Part shown: positions 49,826-61,439 of the stretch, piece after piece
How the letters are laid out: the number at the start of each line of letters is the position of its first letter
How positions within the stretch are numbered: position 1 is the first letter of the stretch
Assembly: GCF_001649575.2 (NCBI RefSeq)
Contig: NC_051445.1
Coordinates: forward strand, 6,823,703-6,887,702
Origin: Kryptolebias marmoratus
Lineage: Eukaryota; Chordata; Actinopteri; Cyprinodontiformes; Rivulidae
Reading direction: 5' to 3'
Length of the DNA stretch: 64,000 nt
Notes under the pieces: generated by a model
Database searches by the model: none
Seen by the model: the letters and a program-made list of their open reading frames with translations, nothing else
What the model was told of the DNA's origin: nothing
Program-made: the position numbers and the translations under genes

Positions 49826-51057
49826 CATTTGTTCAGGGGTTGTATACACACAGCTTCACTTGTTTGTGGGCTAGTATGAGTTTGCGATGATCAAATAACC
49901 GTGCCATATACGTATATAATTATATTTATTCTTAGTTAGATTGATTCATATCCACAGACATACATAACGAGAGTGAGAGAACTCAGGTTAATTTGTTCCC
50001 TTTGAAAACAACATTATTAGCAAAAACATAGGAAAGCCTGGGGCCTATTTCAAAAGATGTGGGTATTTTTTTAAAAACAGAAGTACACTGGGTGGAAATC
50101 CTAACCAAAAATACTGAATTAAAGCTAGCTAAATTTGGTTATAAGAAATGAAAGTACTTCTGTTGTTTGGCATTCTGCTTTTCAAAAAGAAACGTTCAAA
50201 GCCTGTCAGCTGTTTGCTAATTCATTTGTTTTGCTATCTGTCTTGTTAGTCAGCCTGCAGGTTGCTTATTTCACAAAGACACACGTTAACTTTTGTAGTT
50301 TGTTGCTTCAAAACTGTATTACCTTAAGAACAATGCTAGACGGAACTCCTGTTGTGGTTGAGGCTTCTGTCTGTGTTTTACTACCAGAAAAAAAAAAATT
50401 CTATCAGTTAAATTTTTAACAAGGGAAAAGTTGAGGGAATTTTCTCTCCTTCGGCCATCAAACACAGCTGACTGACATGTCTTAGAAAATGAAATGAGAG
50501 GGGGAGTGACATTTTAAATGCATACAACCTGATAAATTCCTGTACTGTCTCCGGCATGACAGAAAGCTTCCGAGGTTATAAAGTTTTTGTATAACTGAAA
50601 ATTAAAAAACTGGTGCAAGCCTATTGTGTGCAATGTGTATTTTGTGTGCCTTTTCGGGTTGATGAATTTGTGTGTTTTACTATGACTGGGAGTTCAAGAA
50701 AGTCACGCTGTACTCCTGCTTTTGCATTCAGCACACAACAATAGCAGTTAATTAGCATTTGTACTTCCTCTCTTTTGTTCCTTTTTCTGTCTTTTTCTTT
50801 TTCCTGTGAGAACTCTTGAGCTCTCTAGCTTTTGCTAGTTACACACCAAATTATTCAAAACATAAATATTGACAGTAAAAATCTATAGTGTCACCCATCT
50901 GCTGGGATGGAAAAGGTCACGACTCTCCCAAATTCATTTTTGTCATTCACTTTTTCACACTGTTTGTGCTTACCTTTTGTTCATATTTGATTTTTTAAAT
51001 TTACTTTTATTATTTTTACAACACTGCAAACCTTCATGCTTTCTCTCTGGGTTACAG

Positions 51058-51232
51058 ATTGTTGGGAAAAGTTACGATGGCTGACAAATTTGACTGCGAC
51101 CACTGCAAAGAATCCCTGTATGGTCGGAAGTACATCCAGTCAGACGACAGCCCGTACTGCATCCCCTGCTACGACAGCCTGTTTTCAAACACATGTGACG
51201 AATGCAAAGAGCTGATTGGTCACGATTCAAGG
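51058..51232 (+). CDS. fhl3: fhl3 first coding exon (residues 1-52)
   Basis: The acceptor GGGTTACAG ends at 51057. The exon has 19 bases of 5' UTR, then ATG at 51077-51079 starting MADKFDCDHCKESLYGRKY. It encodes the half LIM and the first two ligands of LIM1, ending in Arg52 with a GTAAGC donor, phase 0. An in-frame TTG upstream of the ATG is not used as a start in this family. Confidence 0.94.
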
Positions 51233-54200
51233 GTAAGCCTTCCATTTTGACATGACCACTGCATAACAGCGACAAACAGAATGAACACAAAGTTGAAAAG
51301 AAAAAGAAAAAGTGGGATTTAATGTATAATATTTTCTTATAAGAATGAATGTCAAATATGCCCGTGATTAGCTTTAGACTATTTTTATGTACTGATGTGT
51401 CTTTAGACGACTAGAAAAGAAGTTATGTCATCTTAATGATGTGTAATTCTTAGTAAATGAGGCGTGCCATATGTATTTTGTGTGGCAAGATGCTGTAAAG
51501 GCTAATTTAACAAGCAATTATGCAGGCAATTTCCTCTAAATCCACATAAGCCAACGGACTAATTTTGTCTAAGAAAAAAAACACCTCTCTCTTTACCACA
51601 ATCACGTTAAAATTCAATCTTCTTTTCATGGAAAACTCTATTAGAAGTTGATCATTTAAAACCAGCATGGTCTTATTGGGGTTTGGAGAGTTGTGAGGGC
51701 TGCAGTTCTTGGTAGTTTAATTGTTCAAGGAGACCAGAGGGTCAACACCCTCATGACGATAAATGTAAATGAAAAATAGAGCCATCATTTTTGTAATTAA
51801 TTTTTTTTTTTTTTTTGAAAAAGAAACACTGTGTAAATGTCCTTTGTGGCACTTGATCTGTGTATGCAGTTAACCAAACCAGCACTCCTATCTGCTTCTA
51901 TTGTAAATCTAAGCCTATATTTACATTTAGCCTTCCTGTCATTCTCTTATTTCCCTTTAAAGTTCTGAAATGTTTTTGAGGAAACACATCTGTGTAAATG
52001 TGACCTTGTATCTGTTGAGCCTTTCCACCTGTATAAAATGGCTTCTCTTATCCTTGTCCTCTCTTCTTGTCTGGCTGCCAGGAACTCTTCTACGAGGATA
52101 GGCATTACCACGAGCATTGCTTCCGTTGTTTCCGCTGCGATCGCTCGTTGGCAGATGAGCCCTTCACCAGCCAGGACGAATCTCTGCTCTGCAACGACTG
52201 CTACTGTAATGAGTTCTCCTCCAAGTGTGTAGCCTGCGACAAGATTGTCATGCCAGGTACAAATGGAGAAGGTGCTGCAAGATTTCTTTGTGCAGAAGGC
52301 ACTTTGATGTTTAGATTTTGCATTTGTTCTACATATTTACTACACGTTTCTAATAGATGATTCTAACATAATTATTTAAAGGCCTAGCATTCCTTGAAGG
52401 AATTTGTATCGCCCGCCACCTTTCATACTAGTTTTAGACTAAGATTATCTCATACTGAGAAGTGACAAAGTTGTAGCCATTTTGGTCAAGTTTTGAAAAT
52501 AACATTTTGTGCAATCTTGTGATTATTCAAATGAATGACAGCTACTACCAGATTTAAGCTTAATATCTGTAAAATTCACTGAAGTATGGCCATTTTTGTG
52601 TGGGTTAAGGTTGATCAGCTGTGACAACCATCTTAGGTTGACACCAAAAGTTAATCAGTTGCAGATTTACAGCCAATAATTACTTTCTTAGAGTTTCACC
52701 GAACACTATTCATTGGTTTATGAGATTTTTGCTCACAGACAAACTGAGTTGAATTCAACAGGTAATTCCAAGGTTTTAAGCAAATATGACGCACAATGTG
52801 TTACCCTTCAAATATGTGTTGGAGATCATATTCAGCTACTAACCCAACAAACTTTAGCTCAATATCTGTAAAATTGACTGAGTTCTAGCCATTTTTGTGT
52901 TTGCTACAATTACTGTGCTGTGGCGGCCATCTTGAATTAGATTAACTCCCAAAGTTAAATGGTTGTAGATGTCAACCCAGTAATTACTTTCGGAAAGCTG
53001 AATTAAAATCCATTCAGTGACTCATGAGATGCTTTGCTAACGAGACAAACAAACGCGTAGATAGACTGGAATTATTGCTCCGCCTTTGCCTTTGGCAGTT
53101 TGTGATAATTAAAAAGGCATTCTGGCATACCTTTCACCTTTTCAACCTGATATGAACTTAGCTTAAAATCCAAGATGAAAGGGTGGTTTATTTAATTAAA
53201 ATAAAATAGTAAGGTTGTTATGAAATATCTTATATAGAGTATTTTAGTACCATACACAACTGTTTACTCACCCACAAAGCTTTAATCGCACTGTTTCCCA
53301 TTTTTTTGCCATGTAGTAAACTAAAAACAATGATAATAAGCAAATGACTTTGGAAAAAATATGGCATGGCAAATATATGGAGCCACAGACAAATTAAATT
53401 ATAAACTAGGAGAGAAAGCAGACAATAGAGGAGATGCTTTAGAAATAAAAAATGAAATGTGAAAGAGGTGAAATCCAGGGATCTAAACCTCAGCTGCTTG
53501 TAAAGTGCTCAGAAAGCTGCAAATGTTTTCAGGAAGAGAGCTACTTTTGCTTTTATTTTCACGGTACTTAATGTCCTGATTTATCACAAACAACACATCA
53601 ACGTGGCTCTGAATTAAATGTATTATCTGTTCAAGTGAAAACAAAATTTGTTGAAGATTGGCCACATTTAGAAAGTCTCATGTAATTATTCGAACAAAAA
53701 CCATTTTTAGATATTTTCATCCACAGAGTTACAGGAGTCAAACCTATTAGGATTTTTAAAACCGTTTAGTTGAATTTTTCTACAAGATAAATTCTTGATA
53801 CTTTCTTTTAAAGCAGATTTTTTATTTTTTTGGCACCTTCCCAAAGTTTTTAAGCTTTTTAAACTTGTTGGAAGGCTTTTTCTCCTACCCTTCCCCTTTA
53901 AATAGAGTAGAATTTCACATTGTAGCTTGTTTACCTTTAGTTATATTTTTATTTATCACTCTGTTGCCAGTGCCTCACAGCTAACGTTGTCTCGTGAGTC
54001 CTGTGTAAACTCAAAATCAGGAATTTCAGGGTATTTTTGTGTTTTTGATTAGAGAGCAGAGCAGCACACAGCCTTGAGCAAAGAAACGTAAGCAATTTGC
54101 AGAAATTTCAGCTCCACATAAACCACTGCATCCTTGTGTGATAAACTCAGCAACCAAAGGATATACGGTAGGATGGATTGCTAGCGTCACAGAGGGGAAA

Positions 54201-56228
54201 ATGGCATTGTCCTTCATTCTTTAAAGCTTTCAGCAATTTTCCAGCAGTAGAGAAGAAGTATGAAGTCTGTGGTATTCCCATTTAAATCAAATAAATCTAA
54301 GTGAAGCAAAATTAGATTAATTAGCTTCAGTTCGGATCATTTGTTTTAACTAAGCATCAAAAACTATAATTTATAATAATAATATATGCTTTTTTTCTGT
54401 TTTTGTTCTTTCCCTTTCTAGGCACTAGAAAGCTGGAGTATGCAGGTTCCACGTGGCACGAGGGCTGCTTCATCTGTCACAGCTGCGAACAGCCGATCGG
54501 CTCAAAGTCTTTTATTCCCGACAAGGATGAGCACTACTGCGTACCCTGCTACGAGGAAAAGTTTGCTCCACGCTGCATGCGCTGTAAAAAGGTCTGTGAA
54601 TCTGTTCAAAAACTAACATATAATATGTTGTCAATGTATTACGGCTAGAAAAACTTGCTATACTGAAACGAGGGGATGAGAAATCATTGCAGAAATGTGC
54701 ATTTAAAATAATAATTCGCTGACTTTTTTTTTTAATTTAGGCTCTGGCTAAAGGTGGTGTAACCTATCGAGACGAGCCCTGGCATAAGGAGTGTTTTGTG
54801 TGCACCAACTGTAAGACACAGCTGGCTGGTCAACACTTCACCTCCAGGGATGACAGCCCTTATTGCCTTAAGTGCTTTGGCAACCTGTACGCCAAGAAGT
54901 GTGAGGCATGCAGCAAACCGATCACAGGCAAGATTACATCACCTTGTTAAATCCTGTTATTTTGATCAGATAAAGTGTGCTACTACAATGGATTACTGTA
55001 AACAAGATTGGCTCTAAGATTGGCTAACTGTTCTCTATGTAAGCAAATAACAGAAAAGGTCTTGAAGTCTTAGGTAGTTCTATTCAAATCTTGAATTTTC
55101 TGCAACATTTTTTTTCACATTAATCAAACTTTAAAACTCTTGATCTCTACAAGAACCCCCAAACCAACAATAATCCTCTGTGACCTGCAGTTATTAAACA
55201 TCTACGCTGTGATATCACATGTTCGTTAAAAGCAGCAACTGACAGGTTTAGATTGTTATCGCAAGGCTCTGATAGCATTCGTTGAAAGGAATTCTGTAGA
55301 GATTAACTTTTTTGTTTACATTTCACTTTTTCTGCTCTCAGTTGTGTCATCCCTTTCAACGCCTGTGTTATTTCAGCAAATTACAACAGAAAAAGCTATG
55401 CACATTAGAATAAAAAAAATTTGGTGTTTATTTTAGTGAGAACAACCTTTGACATAGATGAACTACTTGAATTACTTTATTTCCATACACCAGGGCTGAA
55501 TGTTGAGCTAATGTTAAACTATTTGGTTGGGACATTTAATGGCCGTCTCTGTTTATTTGAGCCAGAGCAAACAGAAGAAGAGCTCTTAAAAAATTGTAGT
55601 TGACGAGGAAACCGGGCTTTGGTCTTCTTCTGTTTGAGGAGACGTCCTGGTGAAAGTATTCACAAACACAGTTGTCTGTAAGGCTTGTTCCAGTCCTGCA
55701 AAGCTGGACTGCGAGAGCCTTATGAGATCTGGCTTTTACATTTTTGGGGCTGATTTTGAACACTAAGCTTTGTATTTTCCACTCATTCTTACTAGCTATT
55801 TTGTTTCCTAACCCATCCTTAATAAAGCATTTTATTCTCTTAAATCTATCTTCAGAAAATTGTTCATTTGACTTTGTGATGTTCACTTTTAGATCTTTTT
55901 TGATTCCATGTTGTAAAGAAAATACTTTTAGGTGAGGTTTTCAGAGGCTACATAGTTTCAAGACCATTTACTCCCCATATTTGGCAGTTTCTGTGTTTTA
56001 TAACTTCACTTACTTTAGGGTCAGCCAACAGATTTGAAGGTTTCAATGTTCTGTTTCTAATTTCTCCTTTGTCCAGGTTTTGGAGGAGGAAAGTACATCT
56101 CATTTGAAGATCGCCAGTGGCATCAGCCATGTTTCACTTGCTCCCAGTGCTCCGTCTCACTTGTGGGCGCTGGCTTTTTCCCCGATGGTGACAGGATCCT
56201 GTGCCGTGGCTGCCACAGCAGCCTATAG
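51077..56228 (+). CDS. fhl3: Four and a half LIM domains protein 3 (5 coding exons)
   Basis: Coding exons 51077-51232, 52082-52256, 54422-54591, 54741-54927 and 56077-56228 join to 840 nt, a 279-residue protein (human FHL3 is 280). The half LIM has Cys7, Cys10, Cys28, Cys31. LIM1 uses C40, C43, H62, C65, C68, C71, C89, C92. LIM2 uses C101, C104, H123, C126, C129, C132, C150, C153. LIM3 uses C162, C165, H182, C185, C188, C191, C209, C212. LIM4 uses C221, C224, H245, C248, C251, C254, C272, C275. All zinc ligands are present. Assignment to FHL3 rather than FHL1 or FHL2 rests on FHL3-like strings such as ELFYEDRH, RSLADEPFT, HYCVPCYE.KFAPRC and VSFED-like ISFEDRQWH. FHL3 is a LIM-only scaffold of actin structures and nucleus, prominent in skeletal muscle. 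Teleosts can have two fhl3 copies; which one this is cannot be told here. Confidence 0.95.
52082..52256 (+). CDS. fhl3: fhl3 coding exon 2 (residues 53-110, plus one base)
   Basis: 175 nt after the acceptor CTGGCTGCCAG. It encodes ELFYEDRHYHEHCFRCFRCD through DKIVMP, that is the rest of LIM1 and the start of LIM2. The donor is CAG|GTACAA, splitting Gly111. Confidence 0.95.
52378..53104 (+). repeat. dispersed repeat family F, copy 5 (longest, with internal duplication)
   Basis: Lies in the fhl3 intron between coding exons 2 and 3. It starts AAAGGCCTAGCATTCCTTGA and ends at CTTTGCCTTTGGCAG. Two internal units begin AATATCTGTAAAATT at 52562 and 52861, 299 bases apart, each followed by GGCCATTTTTGTG-like, (G)CCATCTT-like and TCATGAGAT-like blocks. 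No ORF and no clear terminal repeats. The class is unknown to me. Confidence 0.65.
54422..54591 (+). CDS. fhl3: fhl3 coding exon 3 (residues 111-167)
   Basis: 170 nt after the acceptor TTTCTAG. It encodes the bulk of LIM2 (TRKLEYAGSTWHEGCFICHS...) and the first zinc ligands of LIM3 (C162, C165). The donor is AAG|GTCTGT, phase 0. Confidence 0.95.
54741..54927 (+). CDS. fhl3: fhl3 coding exon 4 (residues 168-229, plus one base); GC splice donor
   Basis: 187 nt after the acceptor TTTAATTTAG, encoding LIM3 and the start of LIM4 (ALAKGGVTYRDEPWHKECFV...KPIT). The only junction that keeps the conserved KPI.G.GGGKY reading frame is ACAG|GCAAGA, so this intron seems to be GC-AG. The preceding intron is only 149 bases. 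Confidence 0.93.
56077..56228 (+). CDS. fhl3: fhl3 last coding exon (residues 230-279)
   Basis: 152 nt after the acceptor TTTGTCCAG. It encodes the rest of LIM4: FGGGKYISFEDRQWHQPCF, then TCSQCSVSLVGAGFFPDGDR and ILCRGCHSSL with TAG at 56226-56228. Confidence 0.95.
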
Positions 56229-56925
56229 AATCCTCATTTACTACGATCACACCATTCCTTCAGATCTTCAACTTGTTCTTATAGCTTTTCAAAAATCCCT
56301 GGTTATTGCCACGGAAGGTAAAACAGGCTAAAATAAATGCTGCCTCAGGTCATTTTAAAATAAAGACATTAGTTCCTTTATGGCCTTGTTTAAATAAGAG
56401 CTTCAACCAGGAGCTGCAGTTGTGCACAAAATTGTGTTGTTGCTGCATCATCAGGACACAGATTTCTTTTTGAATTAAAAAGTTTTGTTTATGGAGTGCC
56501 TTAATAATGTTTTGTATGTTCAAAATGCTTGTCATTTTGCCAAATATTTCTTTATAAATATATATAAGTAAAATATCACTTCAGGTAGAAGTCAGGCTCT
56601 GAGGAGAAGACGCAGAACACTGATATATAAACCCTACAGTCTATATTTTAAATGTATGATTGAGTTACTGTTTTGATGCTCTTACAACTGCAGTTTTATG
56701 CATTTTGAATGTTTGCTTTTCATTGCATGTCACTTACTGCTCTGTATTCTAGGTTCTTGCTTTCTGCATCTCAAACAAGTTGTTGTACATAGTGGCACAG
56801 AAGGTGAAACACTTTTGTAAAAAGTTGCAAAAGATTTGACAGTTTTGTTTTGTTTTTTTCCTCAAAAGATTTCAAGTGTTAAAATAAGAATGAGAAAAAA
56901 ATAAAATGTTAATGTTGTTAGTTTT
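56229..56925 (+). other. fhl3: fhl3 3' untranslated region (approximate end)
   Basis: AT-rich sequence following the stop codon. Candidate polyadenylation signals AATAAA occur at 56332-56337, 56359-56364 and 56900-56905, with further ones past 57130. Which is used cannot be decided from the sequence; 56900 would give a 3' UTR of about 0.7 kb. Confidence 0.5.
56900..56905 (+). terminator. fhl3: candidate fhl3 polyadenylation signal
   Basis: AATAAA followed by a T/GT-rich stretch (GTTGTTAGTTTTTGG) within about 30 bases, the usual downstream element. Earlier AATAAA copies at 56332 and 56359 are alternatives. Confidence 0.45.
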
Positions 56926-57605
56926 TGGTCATCAGTACAATTTATTTGCACTTTGCTAAATATATGTTTTTGCTTCTTCATGATGTGCACACAAATACAC
57001 ATTTTAAAGACATGGTGGCAGACACACCACTGGTTTGTCTACTTATCTAAGTTAAACTTTGTTTTATATACTTCCAATAATGTATCTCTTTATCATCAGT
57101 GCACAAAAACATTTATAACCAAAAAAGAAGCTAAAATAAAATACATAAATATTGTGCATTGCCAAAAAAAATGCATGTCTTTTGCTGTCACAATTTCTCT
57201 TAGTGCTTATTTTGTTGTTGTTTGTGTTTTTATGTTAGTTTTGAATCATGCTTTTTTTTTAAATATAAAAGTATCTATAATAAGCTGATTATTTCAGCTG
57301 GTGAGTCAGAGTTGGCAAACACATATTTTTAAGATGGAAAATAAGTTTCAGTTTCAATTTACTATAAATCAGTTGATAGCTGATACGACTAAATGGTTAG
57401 TCCTATTTTTAAAACCTAATTAAATAAAAATAAAAAGGCGTTGATTGATCTTTGTTTACAGTTTTCATAGAATTTGTGTGTCTTTGTGGTTATAATGAAC
57501 ATCTGTTACAGGATTAAAACTGCATGGCTTTCTGTTGACTTGTGTTTACACCCTAAGCCAAAGAAAACCCCTTTGGAGTGTTTAAAATGTCTTTCTAGGA
57601 AAGAC

Positions 57606-57644
<39 letters not shown>

Positions 57645-58969
57645 TCCAGAGGGAAAGGGCATGAAAGTGTGGGGGAGTGTGAGAAAGTGTTGGAGAAAGC
57701 AACCATGTGTTATACGGCAAGAAAAGTTGCACGTGTCTATAGTTTTAGGATATTTTCTGAGTCATAAACAGTAAATGAGTGTGTGTGTGTGTGTGGGTCT
57801 GCCCCTGAATGGGTACACACACACACACTTTGTTGTTTATGCTGAGTCGACTGTTTCACTGCCTTGATGAAGCGCACATCCACAGAACACCAGATAGACT
57901 TTCCTGTCGACGTTGGTGAATTGTCCTCCTCCCTGCCTCCGTTTCAGATTTTTTCACCAAAAAAGGAGATGGAAAAGTCGCAGCCGCATGGGGGAGGGCG
58001 ATGGGGGAACTGAAAGAGAAAAGGCTGTGGGAGACGGAGAGGAGAGAGGCAGGAGGGAGGATGTTCACATCTGGAGTTGCACCATGGCACTTTCATTAGA
58101 AGAGGGGGGTTCAGCTAACTCACGGCCCCTTTTGGATTTATTTGAAGACGTGAACAGGCGGGGAGATGATGGCTACCAGGAAGGGTCAAAGGCAAACACT
58201 TAACTGTGTCATGTTGTGAACACTCTCTGAGAGAAACTAAATCATCACCAGTTATTGGGATTTAGGTTGCATGATCAGCTTTTTGTAAAGATTCCTTTTC
58301 TGTTTTCTCTTTGTTTGATTTCACATGTATTACTTTACCCAAGTCTGAGAAAACAAGTCCTTTTGTAGGTAATTTTTGAACATGTGGGCCACGTCAAACA
58401 TGATATCAGGCTTACAGGTTTGTGTTATAGAATACACACTCATGCTACATGCCGCAATTTTCCCTGAGAACAAGGTCTCTAAATCAGTATTTTAATCTAC
58501 TAGTGGTTAGATTACTATGTCACTACAAAATAGGCAATCTGAACACCTGATTGTGCCAACATCATCAACAAACCTTTAAAAGCACAGATATTAGAAAATC
58601 TAGACTTTCACTGTGTCCTGTAAAATCAGGTGAATTTGTCATAATGTCTATGTTTTAAAACAAAGCACTCACATTTGATCTATATGAGATAATGATACCA
58701 ATTAAACATACAATCTAAAAATACATACAATTAAAACAACCCAGGCTGATGTAATAAAGCCAGTTTTGCAATCCTACAGTTGTACAGTCAGAAGAAGCGG
58801 TTCATAATTGCTCTTTTAATATCCTATTTGGATCAAATCTCTTATTTTGTAAATCAGATTTAAAATCATGTCAAAGGCTCTCATGTTTGGTTGATCTAAT
58901 GGCTGTCCTGTCTTAATGTTTGGATTAAATTAAATTGACTTAATTGACTACAGCTTAGTGTTTGTCTGT
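56926..58969. other. intergenic region downstream of fhl3
   Basis: AT-rich at first, then TG/CA microsatellites, then a G/A-rich block (57960-58180) with a 96-codon ORF that resembles no family I know. No sf3a3 exon, the human neighbour on this side, is seen. Confidence 0.4.
57608..57641 (+). repeat. (GT)n microsatellite
   Basis: About 16 GT dinucleotides; a shorter (GT)n and a (CA)n follow at about 57779-57828. Confidence 0.95.
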
Positions 58970-59325
58970 AAAACAATCTTCTTCTTCTGACTGGCCCCCT
59001 TTAGGAGTCTCCACAGTGGATCATCTGCTTCCATTTCACCCCATCCCAGCATCCTCCTCTGCCACATCATCCTACATCCACGAACCACTTGTGTGGTCTG
59101 TCTCTTTTTCCCCTTCCTGGCAGCTTTATATTCAACATCCATTGTCCAGTTTGTCCACTATCTCTCTTCTGCATATGTCCAAACCCTCTCAGCCTCGCCT
59201 CTCTAACCGTCTCCAAATTGCTCAACCTGAGCTGCCCCTGATATACTCATTTCTAATTATGTCCATTTTGGTCACTACCAATAAAAATCTGAACATCTTT
59301 ATCTCTTTCATCTTCTAATATTTTG
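58970..59325 (-). mobile_element. decayed LINE reverse-transcriptase 3' end (reverse orientation)
   Basis: The plus strand reads like the antisense of a LINE C-terminus common in teleosts: CTTCTTCTTCTGACTGGCCC at one end, CATATGTCCAAACCCTCTCA, CGCCTCTCTAACCGTCTCCA, ACTCATTTCTAATTATGTCC and ACCAATAAAAATCTGAACAT at the other. On the minus strand fragments of the usual RRMLGWGE/GRK.RG coding region can be seen, broken by substitutions. No host function. Confidence 0.6.
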
Positions 59326-60984
59326 TGAGTGCCACTGTCTGTGAGATGTTAACAGTTATTTTAAAAAATAATAAAATAGCAAACTATAAGGAGCCAGACT
59401 GAAGAAAAATTGTTTGCTTAATTCATGTCAAATACTTTCATTATGTGATTAAATTATTCTAATTGTGCCTAATTTTTCAAAAAAGCTAAAAGCTGCAGTT
59501 TGGCAGGAAGGGCTGATGACCTGAACTGAAAAAGAGAAGCAGCATCTGGTGGTTTGTTGTGTGGAAGCACAAATATTACCTTCTCTGGCTCCCAAGTTTT
59601 AAAAATGTAGAAAATTTATATTAAACCTGTTGAACCTTTCGAATACTGCGCATACAACCCTTAATATTTCAGCCCTTTGAAAATTTCATAAGATCCATTT
59701 AACAGCTGTTTTAGTTTAAATTGAGCCAATAACTGTTTAACTAATCATAGAAACAAAACAATTCATCATTATTTTAGAAGATGAAGGTCAGTCAAGTTTG
59801 GAAAATTGCATGAATTACAATTTGCCTTTAAGGTGATTTCAATAAATCATTAAAAGCTGAAATAAAAAAGTTCCTGTTAGGAAAAAAAAATAATACAACT
59901 GTTGCATGGGGATAAATTCAGGAATTGCTTCAGATTAGAGCCTGCATGGATGCTTTACAGGATTCAGACAGCCTCAACGTAATCTGTGCGGCGGAGGCTG
60001 CATAAATCAGATCTTTGCTGTTTAATTTCTTTAAAGAAACTGTGATGGAAGGACGTCAGTGAGGTCAATGAGAACAATGTAGTGACTGAAAATCAGCCAA
60101 TAATTGATTAACTTATCAGGGAACTCCTTTCAGTGTGCTGGAAAAGCATTCCAGATTTCCGTCTCGTGTTTGATGGAGAGGTTGTTAAAAGAGGATTTTA
60201 CAACCTAATTTAAGCTTTATTATCAGAAAGATTTTCTTAAGAAACAGATGCATGCACAGTACATAACTTTTTTAAATAATTTTCATTCATTCATAAATGG
60301 TTTTAATACTAGCCTAAGTGTGACTTTATTTATTTATTTATCTTAAGTGAAATTAAAGTGAGTTTCCAGTGTTTCTTTCTGCTCTCTGCTGACCTGTATA
60401 GTTTTCACTTCAGTGTTCGGTGTCCGTTTGACAAAGTTCACTGGTCCACCGCAGTCCTGTCTGTAGAATGTAACCTCAGCAGACATTGGTTAACCTAAAA
60501 TGTCTGAAAAATTACACTCTAGCTGGTAATTTATTGTTTCATTGTCTGTATAACTGCAGGTTTGCTACCTGAGAAGTTGCATAATGAGGTGACACAGAAT
60601 CTGGATGACGAAAACTAACACATTATCACACTTTACAGTTTACAAAAAGTTCCAAATTAGAAAAATCTTGGTTGAATAAGCTCAGACACCACCATCTCAC
60701 AGTATTGGTGTTTAAAGGCAAAAGGGTCAAAATCTTTTCCAGATACATGCAATCAAATTTAGCACAGCAAATCCTAATGCCTTCCAATCATAGCTCAGTT
60801 CAGTAGTCAGACTAAGTTAACTTAAATTCCAGTTTAATCCAATCAGAATTAGTCAGCAACACATTGTAATTTAAAAAGTAAAATCCTTAGATTTAATAAG
60901 GAAAGAATGACGGAAATGAGAAGGCAAACCTAGTGATGAATGCCACCACATCAAATCATTTATTTACTCATTTTCTGATCCGAT

Positions 60985-61090
60985 TTGGTCCTGTTCAGAG
61001 TCATGAGTTGGGGTCTGGAGCTTTGTCCAGAAGTCAGTTTTTACAAGGCAGTGTACGCCTGAAAAGGTCACCAGTCCAGCATAGGTCTCA
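60985..61090 (-). mobile_element. degenerate L2-like LINE tail (reverse orientation)
   Basis: The string GTTGGGGTCTGGAGCTTTGT, with CAGTGTACGCCTGAAAAGGT and CACCAGTCCAGCATAGG following, is a diverged reverse complement of the same LINE tail seen at 8.5 kb. Confidence 0.55.
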
Positions 61091-61439
61091 ATAAATGATA
61101 AAGTGCTGGTGAAACATTGTCAAAGTAAGACAGCACATTGCATCAAGTCTTCCCTTCAGTGCAATCCTTCATCCTGAGCAGGCATAGGGTGGTGGGCGAC
61201 AATGGTAAAGAATGCCTTTCTTTTCACAGGAAAACAAACCTCCAGCTGAACCAGGCTCATGGACAGCCATCTGCCTTGACTATCTAAAGGTTGGGAGGAC
61301 AGGAAAGAGACACACAACAAAACATAGAAAACAGAGAACACAAAGTTAATAATAGAAACAATTGCAAACACTCACAGAGAGTAAAACGTGGTATTTGGAA
61401 TAATGCACTTTGTTTTATATTGTGGTTCTACTGTTATTT

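Larger units (their letters stand above)
28747..51057 (+). other. fhl3: fhl3 intron 1 (if the 28.6-kb exon is right), about 22 kb
   Basis: Mostly AT-rich DNA with no convincing coding exon on either strand. It contains a CpG-dense block (31.0-31.5 kb), a repeat copy (30.5-30.8 kb), a truncated Tc1-like element (33.9-34.7 kb), a CArG/TATA arrangement (35.58-35.65 kb), a degraded repeat (36.17 kb), CA/TG microsatellites (32.18 and 39.5-39.9 kb), a higher-complexity block at 46.84-47.2 kb and a second copy of the 30.5-kb repeat family at 49.6 kb. Outside these I see nothing I can name. Confidence 0.5.

Noticed and set aside
57913..58203. 96-codon ORF rich in Arg/Glu/Gly downstream of fhl3
   Set aside because: Derived from a purine-rich block; no match to sf3a3 or to any family I know; no clear splice sites or regulatory context.
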